A DNA stretch of 64,000 nt from Gadus chalcogrammus (Eukaryota > Chordata > Actinopteri > Gadiformes > Gadidae). Both the position numbers and the translations under genes were made by a program. Shown one piece after another: positions 1 to 34,406 of this stretch. The notes under the pieces are model-generated. The model worked only from the letters and a program-made list of their open reading frames with translations, was not told where the DNA came from and did no database searches. The stretch covers positions 12,588,764 through 12,652,763 of the forward strand of contig NC_079426.1 in the NCBI RefSeq assembly GCF_026213295.1. The letters are read 5' to 3'. Position 1 is the first letter of the stretch; every line of letters starts with the position of its first letter.

Positions 1-177
1 GTCTCTTAGTTTGTTGGTTTAACATGAATCTGTAACTTGAGCCGCCTTGAATGATTAATTGCAACCTTTGTTTGTCAGAACCAAAGCTTATAAGCAATAT
101 AAACACACATTCACCACAGTGCGACCCAGCGGAATACATTGCGTACCAAGATTCAGAGCTTCAGCTTCATAGACCCT

Positions 178-345
178 ATTAGTCGGGTGGGGAAACCTTC
201 CAGAATCTTTGGAAATCATGACGAATCAATGCATTATTTTCAGTTCTGCATTCTGTTTCCCCACCAGAGTAGCACTTAGAATGCATTTAAACTGGGTTGT
301 CATGGTTCCCCCAAAGATTCGAGAAGGTTTATCCACCAAACTAAT
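178..345. repeat. Hairpin MITE-like repeat, copy 1
   Basis: The two ends are imperfect inverted repeats of about 45 bp. The left arm reads through GGTGGGGAAACCTTC and the right arm, reverse complemented, through GGTGGATAAACCTTC; both continue into an AGAATCTTTGG-like and then an ATCATGAC-like block. A related copy lies at 27064-27217 with the same arm order. This is a non-autonomous fold-back element. Its transposase family cannot be told from the sequence, and I could not define a target-site duplication. The antisense ORF across it is not a gene. Confidence 0.6.
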
Positions 346-779
346 CAGTACGGCTGCTAGGTGAATCAGATCCAATGGGAATTTTACAGAGTGAATTTCA
401 TAACGGAATAATAATGACGCTAATGATATCAAATAAGGATAACTACTAATTGCTGGGAAGTTTATCCTAGCAACATAATGCAAACACTTGGAGGGAAACA
501 CCTCTTTTCCAGAACTGGGTTGGAGATCATTTACTGTATGCTAAGAGGAACTTCCAACTTCTTCTAATCTTGAGATCTAACATTTGATGTGAGAGAGCGC
601 TGACTAAGGCAGAATAAGCTCTGATTATATATGTTTGTCTGTGTTGGTGTCAGGCGTGTATAATCATCTCTCTCTTTGACCTCTCCATCCACCCATGTGT
701 CACAGTGATTATGCCAAATAAGCCTTTTCTTATAAACCTTTATTCCACATGTTGGTGGAGGCTGAGACTACTAATTATA

Positions 780-1140
780 ACTTATTCTGATTCGCACAGC
801 CCACTCAGAGCGCTAATATGCACAGGGTTAGTTATAATAAATAATAATTAGTTCTTATTTAAGCAGAACTTGTATGAGAGTGCAAATACACACCGGTTAT
901 ATTTCTTGTAAATGACAAAAACACACAATGCTAGTTCTGATTCAAACAGAGCACTTAGTGCAAATATACACAGGTTTAGTTACAGTATAGTTACCACTAC
1001 TTCTGATTCAAACAAAGCTCTTCGAGGACAAGTATTACACAGGGTTATAGTAGAGATACTAACTAGTTCTGAGTCAAACAGTGCGCTTATTAAAGTGTAC
1101 CTTAATAAGTGTACTTAACAGATCGCTTAGAGTGCCAATA
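780..1140. repeat. Degenerate minisatellite, unit about 66-75 bp
   Basis: Blocks resembling CTGATTCAAACAGAGC followed by a TGCAAATATACACAGG-like block recur near 786, 855, 936, 1003, 1069 and 1117, with steps of 66-75 bp. The copies are diverged, so this is an old tandem array. No gene is recognised in 1-2400 apart from this and the hairpin repeat at 178-345. Confidence 0.55.
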
Positions 1141-2399
1141 TTGACAGTGGTAGATAAGTAAATTCATGTCAAACACACACATTGGATACCCAACAAAAGA
1201 TTGGCAGAGGTTCTTAATGAAACACCGTTAGCCACTTGTTGTCCACAACATCAACTCTAGCAGTACTTTGTCCGTTGACTTCGTGGCATTTTAAGCAGTG
1301 AACCAAAGCCATACAAGGCAATGAGGAGAACAATCACTTCACTTTCTCCACCACTTGTAGCCCTTATAAATACCCTATCCGTTTAAACGTAAACACACTT
1401 TGATTCTATAGTTGTGTGGTGTAGGTGGGGTGCATGTCATATTTCACAGATAAGTTTAAATAAATATAGGGGCAGCTGATGCACTTGTAGTTGTAGCCTA
1501 CGGTTAATAAATATGGCCTCTTTAGTGTCTGACTCGTCCACAAATAAAATGATTGGCTTTGTTGAAGGACACTTGTACAGATGAGTGAGTGCAAGAATCT
1601 CACCATTTTCTCCCGATATGTCTGAGAAGTTTCTCTGTCTTGTTGTTAGATCGTCCATCCAACGTTATCTGGAGAGGTGATGATGGTTAAAATTAGTATA
1701 TAATATGATACTGCATTGATTAGTCCTGCTGATTGGGTTCAAGCTGAGACCAAGCACTAATGATGAAAAGTCTTTGTTTGTTTTTATTCTAATAAATAGC
1801 GCTGCAAACTTGAACCTACAAATTAGAAATATAAATTCTCTCTAATAGAAGCTGTCAAGGGGTGGATATTACACAGCAAGGCTGCTGTTGCAAATTGTAT
1901 GATACAATTCCACATTTCAAGACATTGTTGTCTTTTTCTGACATTGTGCCTCTCAGCAAAAACACACCAACACTACTTTATTCTCATTAGTGTGCTGTGC
2001 GAAATGTGCCACCCTTACAGCATTAACCAAATTCTGACCAACTATAATAGATAAGCTCACTTGTTTTTATAAATCAAACACATCTAAATGAATACATCTT
2101 GTCTATGGCTCATGTTAAATAACACCACCAGATCAGATAAAGATAGGGACATGGGGTAATAACAATAATGATTCATGATCCATCATGAAAGGGAGAGAGG
2201 ATTTCAATAGGCTTGGGGTTCACTTTCTGTCTCTTTTAACGTCATGACAACAAAAGAACAGAAGCCAGTGAATTCTGAGGGCACAAAAGACCTCTTTATC
2301 ACCACACCCTTTTTGCCAAATTTCCTTGAACATGTCTCCTCCTTGATCTTTAATTGTGGCCGAAATTCAAAGGTATCATTTTATCTTCTTATCAGTCTT

Positions 2400-3477
2400 T
2401 CCTTCTACTTTTCTAAGTTTTCATAACAATCCCATACTTCGTCCCTATTATAGTAGTCCAGTATATTCAAACCCAGACGAGTAAACGCAATGCAGATTTG
2501 ACTCGTTCCATCATCAATGAGAAAGTTTCGTTGAGGCTCGAAAGTGATCGAGCTCCGCAGGAGACCACTATAAAGTCCACTTTGCAATCCAATAGTCGAC
2601 CAAAAAAGTATTTACAATCCAGAAAAAAATAGCGGAGCGCATGTGAACAAAACACAACAGAACGCCATCAGAGCAGAAAAAATACACAATTCATGCATCT
2701 ATAGATCAATCAAAGTGTTATCCAAAAATAGGGAAATCCATACCTTGAGCGAAGTCGATTACAAAAAAACACTTCACGTCACTTTTTACAGAGACGACGT
2801 GTTAAAATCCAGCTTGCCAAGATGTATGCCAACTGATTTGGGTGAAGCAGCGCAGAAAGTATATAAGAAGTCCAGCCCGGCGCTGGTGGTGGGATGTTCT
2901 GGCGTGTCACTCTCAGTCCACTCGCTTAACTTTCTCATGCAAGTCATAACAGAGAAGTGGGCTCAGCTCCCAGCCGCGCCCATTGGATCTTGGCAGACAG
3001 GTAGCAGGCCTGCACACAAAGCTGGGGAAAAGCATAGCCAGGGGGGGCGATGAATAAGATTAAACCCACGAGAGACTGGCGTAGTCACCTGATGTTTTTG
3101 GGGGATTTAAGGTCAGAAATCGATGCGCTTTTTTATGTACTTTTTGTCAGACTTTCCATACGTCTGGGCGCATGGACCAGCACACCGTAGACTGTAATTC
3201 TGCCCAAACAATTCAGATAAACCAACTCAACGTTTTCTTTCAGAAATAAGGAATCTGATTTTCTGAAGCCGCTGATCGAATGCATTCGAAAAAGACCTCG
3301 ACTGTAGCTTCGCTTCACATCTGGCGCACACATTGGAGGAGTGAGGGGAAAATAATTCATAAATCATCTGCTCTGAACCACACACTTGTGTGTGGATCAC
3401 CGGCTCACAATTCATACCGTGCATTATGATTTGTATGCATATTTTTTATTTGTGTGCGTATGCACTGCATTTTCGCT

Positions 3478-3480
<3 letters not shown>
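2400..3480. other. Gene-less stretch, moderate GC, unrecognised
   Basis: No open frame here resembles a protein I know. The plus-strand frame at 2643-3053 (136 codons) has no recognisable domain and ends in a low-complexity GC-rich stretch. The 2830-3060 part is GC-richer than its surroundings and could be promoter or 5' UTR of a leftward gene. In human the next gene to the left of SFR1 is COL17A1, transcribed leftward, but no collagen-like sequence is visible here. Confidence 0.3.
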
Positions 3481-3714
<234 letters not shown>

Positions 3715-4884
3715 AGACATATTCATACCGATGCACTCATTTATATTTCAAAAGTATCATCATTGAACAATGTGCCACCGCCGTTGAATTCGCAGACAGA
3801 AAAAGCTAAATGCATGTTGTTCTCTCTGTCATTTGAGTCAATAGCTGCTTTTCCCCCACTGGCCGCGAGCTACATGCACGGGAGAAAGTGCCAAACCCTC
3901 GCCCACACCACACCCCACCCCAAGGAGACACCCACCCGTGACTCACACACACTGAGCTCCGCTCCAACCCGAGAAGATGGAAAATAAATTGTTGCTGTGC
4001 GATTGTGCGTGCATGGGCAGTGCCAGTCCGTTTCGAGGGGAAACGTGTAAAGTGAACAATTCACAATGGTAGGCTATAAAAAAAAACCGGGAACTGCATA
4101 TGTGTGAAGCTCAGCACTTGGTAAAGCTAGGATTTGGATAGACCTGTTGATGTTCTCCTTTTCAGAGAGCTCGATTCTGTTAATAGAAAATGGCAAGTCT
4201 GTAATTCAATTAGGAAGGGCGTATAGGGGAATTCCTAAAATGATAGAGGGTGCACCATAGTGTAGACTCCAACCACCCAGAGAATAATGCTATAGGCTTG
4301 GAAAAGGAAGACTATTAAACCATCAGAGTTTAGATAAGCCATACCCAAAACGTGATGCCGTGGTGCAGGCTGCATTAAAATGAGTAATAAATCGTCATAA
4401 ATGTTTCAAATAGGCTATGTTAAGATATGTTGCATTACATATCTACTACATATACCAACATATAATTCTTCAATGGGCTTTTATCCCTTTTCAGTCTTCT
4501 TCAATTATCAAATTAAGAATACAAGACATGGATATTTATTATTCAATTTTTTTGAATGATTGGCCATATATCAATCCACTTGGCGCCGCACTGTTGAGGT
4601 TGTGACCCCCAGCTTGCAAAGCCCCGGGTCAGACCATTCAACGTGACTAATGAGGATCCCTCCCACTGATCTCAAAGGTCCCATGGGATGAAAATCTCAC
4701 TTTATGAGGTTTTCTAACATTAATATGAGTTCCCCTAGCCTGCCTATGGTCCCCCAGTTCTGCTCGCCTTTGAAAAAATGGAAGCTCAAGCGGGCTGATT
4801 TGGAATGTGGCCCCATATGTCGTCATAAGGGGCCAAGCTGCCTCCCCTTTCTCTGCCTTGCCCGCCCAGAGAATTTGGCCTGGC

Positions 4885-6015
4885 GAGCGCCACATGTAGT
4901 GGGGGTTATCTCAGCCATCGTTGAGCCCGCTGCCCGCCAACCGGCAGCCGCTAGCCGGCAGCGTGTGGTTCAGTCTACTTCAGATTGATGTGGAAGTTGA
5001 AGAACCAGAGACATCTGAGAACCCGACGCAGTCGTTTGTGATCCATAATATCGTCTGGAGGCGCACACAGCTTTTGGCCGTGATAATGTGTATTATATGA
5101 TATGTATTATATGATATTTTTTACATATAGAGCTCGAGGACTGTAACGCAAGTGTTGTACACCTCTTTGTTATTTGGATAACCGTTCTGCTGTTGGTGTT
5201 AGGGTGCATAACACGTTGGTTCTTTGTCATCTCTGGTATTTCCACAACGAGACTGTAGTTGGGGTTTTCTCAGCCATCTTTGAGCCCCGCTGCCTGCCGC
5301 CCACTGCCGCAAGGCACCCCACCGCAAAGCACCACCGCCCGGCAGCGGGCAGCCAGCTGCCGGCTACATCAGATTGATGTGGAAGTGGAAGAACCAGAGA
5401 CGTCTGAGAGCCTGACGCAGTCGTTTCTGATTCATAATATCGTCTGGAGGCTCACAAAGCTTTTGGTCGTGATATTATGTATTATATGATATGTAGGCCT
5501 ATTAGGCTAACTGATATTATTTATATATAGAGCTCCAGGACTGTAACGCAAGTGTTATAGGCCTACACTTCTTTATTTGGATAACCGTTCTGCTGTTGGT
5601 GTTATGGCGCATAACACGTCGGACTCTCGTCTCTGGTATTTCCACAAAGAGACTCGTAGTTGGGGTTATCTCAGCCATGGTTGAGAAGGTATTGGGGGAA
5701 AGGAACTTTGGCTTTGACTCCCTGAAGTACATGAACCACGACATAGAGGAGAAAGGGATTGTTGCCCGAGATTGTCTCCCACCTGAGCCCCGCTGCCCGC
5801 TGCCGAGGGACCACAGCCTCGGCGTTGCCCGCTGCCCGCTGCAGGAGGCGGCGAAGCTCCGGCGGGAGAAAATCGCAGGTCAACAATCGCGGGCAACATT
5901 CCCTTTCTCCTATATGTCGTCGTTCAGTCTACTTCAGATTGATGTGGACGGGGAAGAACCAGAGACGTCGGAGAACCTGACGCAGTCGTTTGAGATCCAT
6001 AATAGTGTTATCAGG
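4885..6015. repeat. Three-unit tandem array of a mobile repeat
   Basis: Three diverged units of about 375-400 bp follow each other. Landmarks recur in order: GGGGTTATCTCAGCCAT near 4902, 5262 and 5663; a GC-rich GCTGCCCGC segment; CAGATTGATGTGGAAG-like sequence near 4982, 5370 and 5936; GACGCAGTCGTTTGTGA-like sequence; and a GAGCTC-AGGACTGTAACGCAAG block near 5130 and 5530. The first part of unit 3, including its CCATGGTTGAGAAG block, is found in inverted orientation at 60110-60340. That shows the unit is dispersed as well as tandem. No transposase is visible. Confidence 0.65.
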
Positions 6016-6173
6016 TCACTGTGACTTGTCCTCAGGGAGATCCAGGAAACGGCATTCCAGCTGCATTACATGGCTGGCAGACCGAGAATATATGACACAG
6101 TATTGACCCTCCTCCCTTTTTATCACACATCAGTGTCTGGTGCAATGAATCCCTTATTTGTTCATTTCCCAAA

Positions 6174-6390
6174 AATGTCTGTCTGTCTGTCTGCCTGCCT
6201 GTCCGTCCGTCCGTCCGTCCGTCTGTCTGTCAATCTATCTTTGAGCATGTATCTCTCTGTCTATCTGTCTGTTTGTCTGTCTGTCTATATATCTATCCAT
6301 CTTTGAGTATGCCCATATATCTCTATATCTATCTACCTGTCTGTCTGTCGTTCTATCTGTCTGTTTGTCTGTCTGTCTGTCTGAACTATC
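6174..6390. repeat. (CTGT)n/(CCGT)n microsatellite
   Basis: Tetranucleotide CTGT/CCGT/CTAT repeats broken by short unique stretches. 6390-7400 is AT-rich and holds no recognised gene. Confidence 0.85.
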
Positions 6391-7591
6391 GATTCACCCA
6401 TCTATACACCCACCCTTACTAACTATTTTGGTCAATTTATTGTGTGCAATAGTTGTGCTTATTTTTGCTCTGGATTGTGAGGGTCAACTACCAGGCTGTT
6501 TGGTTAATGTGGTGGCATCCAATTTCACTTTAGATACAGATTATTTTATAAACTGTATTGAATAAAATCCCATGCTCTAGTTAAATGGTATACAAATCAA
6601 GAAAATCAATAGCCTTGATGATCAAAAGGTTTGACAAAAGCTTGTGAGTTTCCTAACAAGGTAGCAACACCAGGAGAGCAGTGTGTTTAAATTTAAACCA
6701 TAACATTTTTTGTGAGTGCTTCAAGTATCATATCTCAGATTTCTTTTTAAAGCTCATGAGCTGTAAAAAGCATGGAAGAAAATGAGTCACAAACTCATGA
6801 GCAGTAATTACCCTTCCCCTACAGGCTTATGAGATTCATCATTATACAATGTTAAATTCTGCTTTCCCTGGGGTGGTGCAAAAGCAGACATTGAACAGGT
6901 CCACTGGTCTGTTCAAGTCCCAGCAAGATGCCTTACCTTCCCGCTGAAGGCCAAAGAAACGAATGAAGAGGAACTATAATCCAAAACAAAGACTGAATAG
7001 AGTGCAGTGGAGCAACGTCAGCATTTTTAATCCTTTTTTAAACGTTTGAATCAAGGTGTTGTTTCGCAGCGATGAATCACCATCAGACAAATGTTCATTG
7101 TTCCATCATCAGTTACTTAATTAATAATTAAAAATAATTTAATAATTTATCTACATTTCTATTTTTCGGACTTTTATATATGATAAAAATTAGCTTAAGG
7201 TTTATATTTATATATTTTATAGTTTAAATGCATAGACTATAAGTCTCCATAGGCGGTATACAATTAGTTTACGCATTAAACCTAAAATGCCAATGTACTA
7301 CAAACCACCGAACTACAACACCCACAATGCCCAATCCCCGGATGTTGCGATTGTAATTTCCGCGGGTTTCTTGAACCGAAGAAATGAGGAACTAGTGAAA
7401 TAATGTGAGTTATAATCAACAACAACAACAACAACGACATCACAACTATCAAATGATAGTTTAATGAGTTGTATCAATGTGCTCTAATATGTCTAAAGAC
7501 GAGACGAGGTTCACTGTCAACTTAAACTGCTTGGTTTGTTAACAATAGTGTTAACTTTATCAGACGACCTGGTGTAGACAAGGTGTACCAA

Positions 7592-9041
7592 ATGGAAGGT
7601 AACGTCACTCCTAAAGCAGACAGGACGGTGTCGCTCACACCTTTACATTCAACTAAATCAACCCCAACTGAAGTCACAAGTGAAAAGGTAAGCAATCGGA
7701 CAATTTAGTGACCTGTCAGCCATGTGTTATACTAATTCTATGTTTTTATGTCTGCAAATCATCTTCCGCCAATTGTTACGTGACGTTACGAAGCAAAACC
7801 GTCTATGATTTTGCTTTGCAAACAAAAGTCTCCCTCCATATAATAACTGTTGATCGTTTTAATATATTGTTTTGGATTATATTGTGTTTTTTTTTCTTCA
7901 AAATATGTATTTACTGTAGTCATTTGTGCCGTGCTTATTAAAATGTTTTTTTGTATAACGTTGCTGCCATGTTTGATTTACACTGTCCTTTTTTGCTGCT
8001 GTCACACCGGAATGTCCTTGCCTTATTTATGTTACCCTCATTTGGTACACCCTGTTCTAACTAAGATATTCTGGCATGGTCAACAGCCCCGTCAAAATCT
8101 CAGTGCATCACTGAAGGCTAGACTGAGTAGATCGAGGCGCTCATTCACCACACCCTCCTCTGTGGCCAAACGGCTTTGTGTTGACGTTGACGATGAGGAG
8201 AATGATGGACTGCAAGTCGTGGCAGATCCCAGTGTGATCGTAACCAAAACACCGGGACACCGGTATGTTGCCGAAAAGAAGATTCAAGTTCAGTCACGGA
8301 CCTCGGGTGGTCTTTCTGAAGCCGAGTTGGCGCCACCCTTGCCAGCAGGCCGGCAGACCATGAAAGAGCGGCTCAGGAGAGAGCTGAGGGTGAAGATGGA
8401 CGACCTGCGCAGACTGAACATGGTGAAGGTGTACAGAAGCAAGGTAGACCCCGTGCTCCAGCTCTATTATACAATTACAATTATTTGTTTTCGTTTAGCC
8501 AAAGCGACTCATATTACTCAAGGATGCTTGTAACTTGCGGATGATCAAATTGGTTTAGGAAGGAACCGTGAACCAGGTGACTGTTTTAACCATGACACTA
8601 TCCTGCCCCTAATCTTATAACACACTAATTTGTTATCGTTGGGCAGGGCAGTTTAGTTAGCAGTCTATGGTGTTGTACTACCAGTATCCACAGCCCAACC
8701 TATCTTATCCTCGAGCCAGATTCCCTAACCCTTACCCGTCCTTTAATGACATGAATCTGAATTCACTGTAAGTCACTTATGATATCATAGTCTGCTAAAA
8801 GACTTACTACAAATGCGGTTTATTAAGTTGTTTGCGTCTTGACGCTTTACAGAACGACTTGGCCCATCTCCAGGCGTTGATCGATAAGTGGCGTGGATGT
8901 TCCCAGGCTGCACTGTACCAGCTCCAGACAGACCTGCCTCTAGACGGACGTAAAGCCAGCCTGGCTCAGCTTATAGACCACTTTGGTCTGGAGGACAAGA
9001 TACTGCACTTTGACCGCTTAGAAGATGAATTTACAGATTAA
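7592..9041 (+). CDS. sfr1: Swi5-dependent recombination DNA repair protein 1 homolog (Sfr1/Mei5)
   Basis: Three coding exons are 7592-7687, 8087-8443 and 8853-9041, all phase 0 with GT-AG introns, giving 213 residues (human about 245). The C-terminal region carries the family signature: a coiled-coil stretch (KERLRRELRVKMDDLRRLNM) and then the block with ALIDKWRGCSQ, SLAQLIDHFGLEDKILH and a DEFTD end, which match vertebrate SFR1. In known systems SFR1 pairs with SWI5 to stimulate RAD51 strand exchange in homologous recombination, and acts in the nucleus. The Ser/Arg-rich N-terminal half is typically disordered. The start is the first ATG after the likely promoter and is followed by a clean splice donor. 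ATTAAA (9063) and AATAAA (9136) are possible polyadenylation signals. The neighbour cfap43 is convergent, with stop codons 161 bp apart, as in human 10q25. Position and sequence agree, so the assignment is firm. Confidence 0.93.
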
Positions 9042-9062
9042 ACATGCTTATATATATTTATT

Positions 9063-9141
9063 ATTAAAATCCAAACCAATACAACATGACAGTTTCGGGA
9101 ACCTGTTGCTTTAACTGTTTCGTTTTGTCTGTATTAATAAA
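9063..9141 (+). promoter_or_regulatory. sfr1 polyadenylation signals
   Basis: ATTAAA at 9063-9068 and AATAAA at 9136-9141 lie 22 and 95 bp after the sfr1 stop. The second is within 70 bp of the cfap43 stop codon on the other strand, so the two 3' UTRs probably overlap. Confidence 0.5.
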
Positions 9142-9202
9142 TTATTTTCCCAATTCTACCATGTGTCATGCATCCTGTGTTTTCATTGTGTGTGTTCTGA
9201 AA

Positions 9203-31460
<22,258 letters not shown>

Positions 31461-31759
31461 TTCAACTGAAAATGAAAATGACGTTTTCTGTATGCAGCGA
31501 GAGAGTAATTTGGTATCCTTGACAACCAGTAAATAACAAACGGAACGCCACAAGATGACGCGAAAGAGTTAGACACACACCCATGATGACGCGCTGAGAC
31601 TTAGACACACCCCCATGATGACGCGCTGAGCTGAGACGATCCCATTCAGGAAGTTCAGAGCGTTTATATAGGCTAATAGAAGGGCCGACTGTTGTTCTAA
31701 ATTGCGTCTTGGTCATTCATACACCTTCGATTTGTATCATTGTCCCCCCGGCTGAAATA
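31461..31759. promoter_or_regulatory. cfap43/gsto1 head-to-head promoter with three direct repeats
   Basis: The start codons of cfap43 (-) and gsto1 (+) are 299 bp apart, so one short region must serve both. It contains GATGACGCG at 31554, 31585 and 31617, each followed or preceded by TTAGACACAC-like sequence: three 31-32 bp direct repeats. TGACG is a CREB/ATF half-site. Confidence 0.6.
31505..31530 (-). promoter_or_regulatory. Candidate RFX X-box of cfap43
   Basis: GTATCC-TT-GACAAC (31513-31526) fits the bipartite X-box pattern (GTNRCC, short spacer, RGYAAC) with about two deviations. It lies about 53 bp upstream of the cfap43 ATG. Motile-cilia genes are commonly driven by RFX factors through such sites. 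This is sequence resemblance only. Confidence 0.45.
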
Positions 31760-33715
31760 ATGTCTACTCAAAAGTCTTTCGCCAAAGGTAATTATGATCT
31801 ATTGAACTTGACGCAATACTGAATAAACAGGATATGCATGTCATTGCAAAATATTTTTTGGAAAAACGGTATGGTTTAGATACCGAAAATATTAGATTAG
31901 AAAGAGGTTGAAATGCTTTAAAATATGTTCTTATAAAATATGATATGTGTTATCTGGTAGGACTATAAGCACCGAAGGCATACTGTACACAAAACTACAC
32001 ATCCAGTGTCTATTCATTAAAATCCACATCGATAGGCAAGAATATAAATTATGCAAAGTCATGGTTTGTCGTCTTCCCAGTGCAATCACGAGTTGTTTTA
32101 TTTGATCAAGGAAACCTGGATACTGTAGTTGGCTACGGTGCTGTGTTGACAATTAATTGTTTCACTATCAAGACCTTTGAATATGATAATGTTATCATCA
32201 TCATTCTTTTGATGAATTTCAGGCAGCACTGCGCCTGGTCCAGTGCCTGAAGGCACTATCAGACTGTACAGCATGAGATTCTGTCCATTTGCCCAGAGAG
32301 CCAGATTAGTACTTCAAGCAAAAGGCATCAAGTAAGTCAATTACATAGACCTGGATCAATCGACTGTCGGAACCCACTGTTCTTTAAGCCTTACGATATT
32401 TAAAATATATGCCTCCCCAGGCATGACGTTGTCAACATCAACTTAAAGGAGAAACCCGACTGGTTCTTGGAGAAGAATCCTCTTGGGTTGGTGCCGACTT
32501 TGGAGACCCCTAGCGGCCAGGTGATATACGAGTCCCCGATCACCTGCGAGTACCTGGACGAGGTTTACCCCGACAACAAACTGCTTCCGTCAGATCCGTT
32601 TGAGAAAGCTCAGCAGAAGATGATGTTGGAATGTTATTCCAAGGTAGGCCTACAAAAGCTACCTGTATTTTCTTTCTGTGCATATCAGTAAATGCCCTTG
32701 CTCACTAACTAATGAAAATAGATAATTTGCCTTTAATAGAGAGTGTATCATTGTTTTTATGACATTTGGCTTGCTGTACTCTTCTCTGCCATCATGTATG
32801 GATATTAAAACCCACTCGTTATTTTTCCCTAGGTTGTACCATACTTCTACAAGATCCCCATGGGCAAAAGGAGCGGCGAGGATGTGTCTGCCCTCGAGGG
32901 GGAACTGAAAGAGAAGTTAGCCAAATTAAATGAGGCAAGTCAATGTTTTTTGCCGCTAAGCAAAAAATACCTGCATTGTCACAGTTTCTAGCTTCTTCTT
33001 TTTTCTAGCTCCAAAACCAAATTATATTGAACATCAGTGTGCCAGTGTTGATAACTAAATATTTAACATTGTTTCATTTCAGCATCTTAAGACTAAAAAG
33101 AGCAACTACATGGCTGGTGACTCAATCACAATGATCGATTACATGATGTGGCCTTGGTTTGAGAGGATGGAAGGCATGCAGCTGAAACAGTAAGTATTGT
33201 GCAGAAATACATGGCTCATAGGTGACGCATAACGACAGGGTTGGCCTGGTATGCATGGGGGTTTGCAGGGGATTGTCATAAACTATAGATACTTGATAAT
33301 GCAATGATGAAATTATTTAACTTATTTGTTTTGGTGATTTGCATACATTCACTGGGACATCGATATTCCAGATGTTGATGTTAATATTATCAATGTCACA
33401 GATGGGATTAAAACGATGTATTGGAAAGAAGGTTGGAAAAATGTAAGAAGTTGGGTTCACAAGCCAAATTAAGTTTGGTATTGTCTTAACAGGCCCCTAT
33501 TTGAACACCAAAATATGGGCCCTTTAAGAAAATAAGTTCAATACAATTGTGTTTTTTCCCCTAGCTTCCTGGATGGAACCCCAGAGCTTAAGAAGTGGAC
33601 TGAGCGCATGCTGGAGGACCCTGCTGTTAAAGAAACCTTGCACGCTCCGGACACACACATAGGCTTCTACACGTCCTACATCGCGGGGAAAGCCGACTAC
33701 GACTATGGCCTGTAG
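31760..33715 (+). CDS. gsto1: Glutathione S-transferase omega
   Basis: Six coding exons are 31760-31787, 32223-32331, 32421-32643, 32833-32934, 33083-33189 and 33565-33715, giving 239 residues (human GSTO1 241). The N-terminal thioredoxin fold carries the omega catalytic motif RFCPFAQR with Cys30. It is followed by [10 protein letters not shown] and the glutathione-binding [10 protein letters not shown] segment. The all-helical C-terminal domain shows [14 protein letters not shown], and the protein ends YDYGL. Omega GSTs use a cysteine for thiol transferase, dehydroascorbate reductase and methylarsonate reductase activities in the cytosol. Intron 4 uses a GC donor (GAG|GCAAGT) with a normal AG acceptor; without it the frame runs into a stop. 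ATTAAA at 33798-33803 is the likely polyadenylation signal. The head-to-head arrangement with cfap43 matches human 10q25. gsto1 and gsto2 cannot be separated with certainty. Confidence 0.94.
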
Positions 33716-33797
33716 AGAGGAAGAGAGCAGCTGAGCACCATGCCTATTGAGATCTTTTCTATTCAGGTCCAATCCTAAATGTTTCTAATTAGTTATA

Positions 33798-33803
33798 ATT
33801 AAA
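33798..33803 (+). promoter_or_regulatory. gsto1 polyadenylation signal ATTAAA
   Basis: ATTAAA lies 83 bp after the stop codon and is followed by a GT-rich stretch. Confidence 0.55.
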
Positions 33804-34314
33804 GCTTTGTTTTGTAAGACTGATGTGTGTGTCCTTTTACCTCCTGGAGATGTCCTAAAGCGCTCAATGCAAAGCACAAAATATTAACAGTATTTCCATT
33901 GATCGAACGATTTTTTTGATAAACTGAACTATTTCATAAATGAAATAGCATTGTATTTATAATATACCGTAGTATTGGATTAAATCGTCCAAAACATTTT
34001 AGCTCAAAACCATTGGGCACTTTGAAATCAGATCAGATTTGTTTTTTTTAACTTGAGCTGCCTGTTGATAACTTTATGAGTAATTATATATTCATCGACC
34101 AGTGTTTTCTACTTAAGTTTTGCAAGAATAAATATCTAGATGAAAAAGATGGAAGCATAGAAAAGTGACGGAGAGAATACAATTTTGAGGAAAAGGAGGT
34201 AGTAGTGGCATAGCTGTAATGTAAGAAGTAATTGTAGGAGAGCAGTTGGCAGTAGAAATGTTGAATAGCTTAAATCAAGTGAGTCATTAGAACAAAATGT
34301 CATAGTCGATTTGG

Positions 34315-34344
34315 ACGTGTGTGTGTGTGTGTGTGTGTGGGGTG

Positions 34345-34375
<31 letters not shown>

Positions 34376-34406
34376 TGTGTGTGTGGTGTGTGTGTGTGTG
34401 TGTGTC
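34315..34406. repeat. (GT)n microsatellite with GGT interruptions
   Basis: About 90 bp of GT with regular GGTGT breaks. 33830-35070 has no recognised gene. Confidence 0.9.

Noticed and set aside
2643..3053. 136-codon plus-strand frame
   Set aside because: No known domain, no splice context, ends in GC-rich low complexity; not enough to call a gene.
5596..6024. 142-codon frame with a VEKVLGERNFGFDSL stretch
   Set aside because: It is the repeat unit also found inverted at 60.2 kb, so it is repetitive sequence rather than a host gene.
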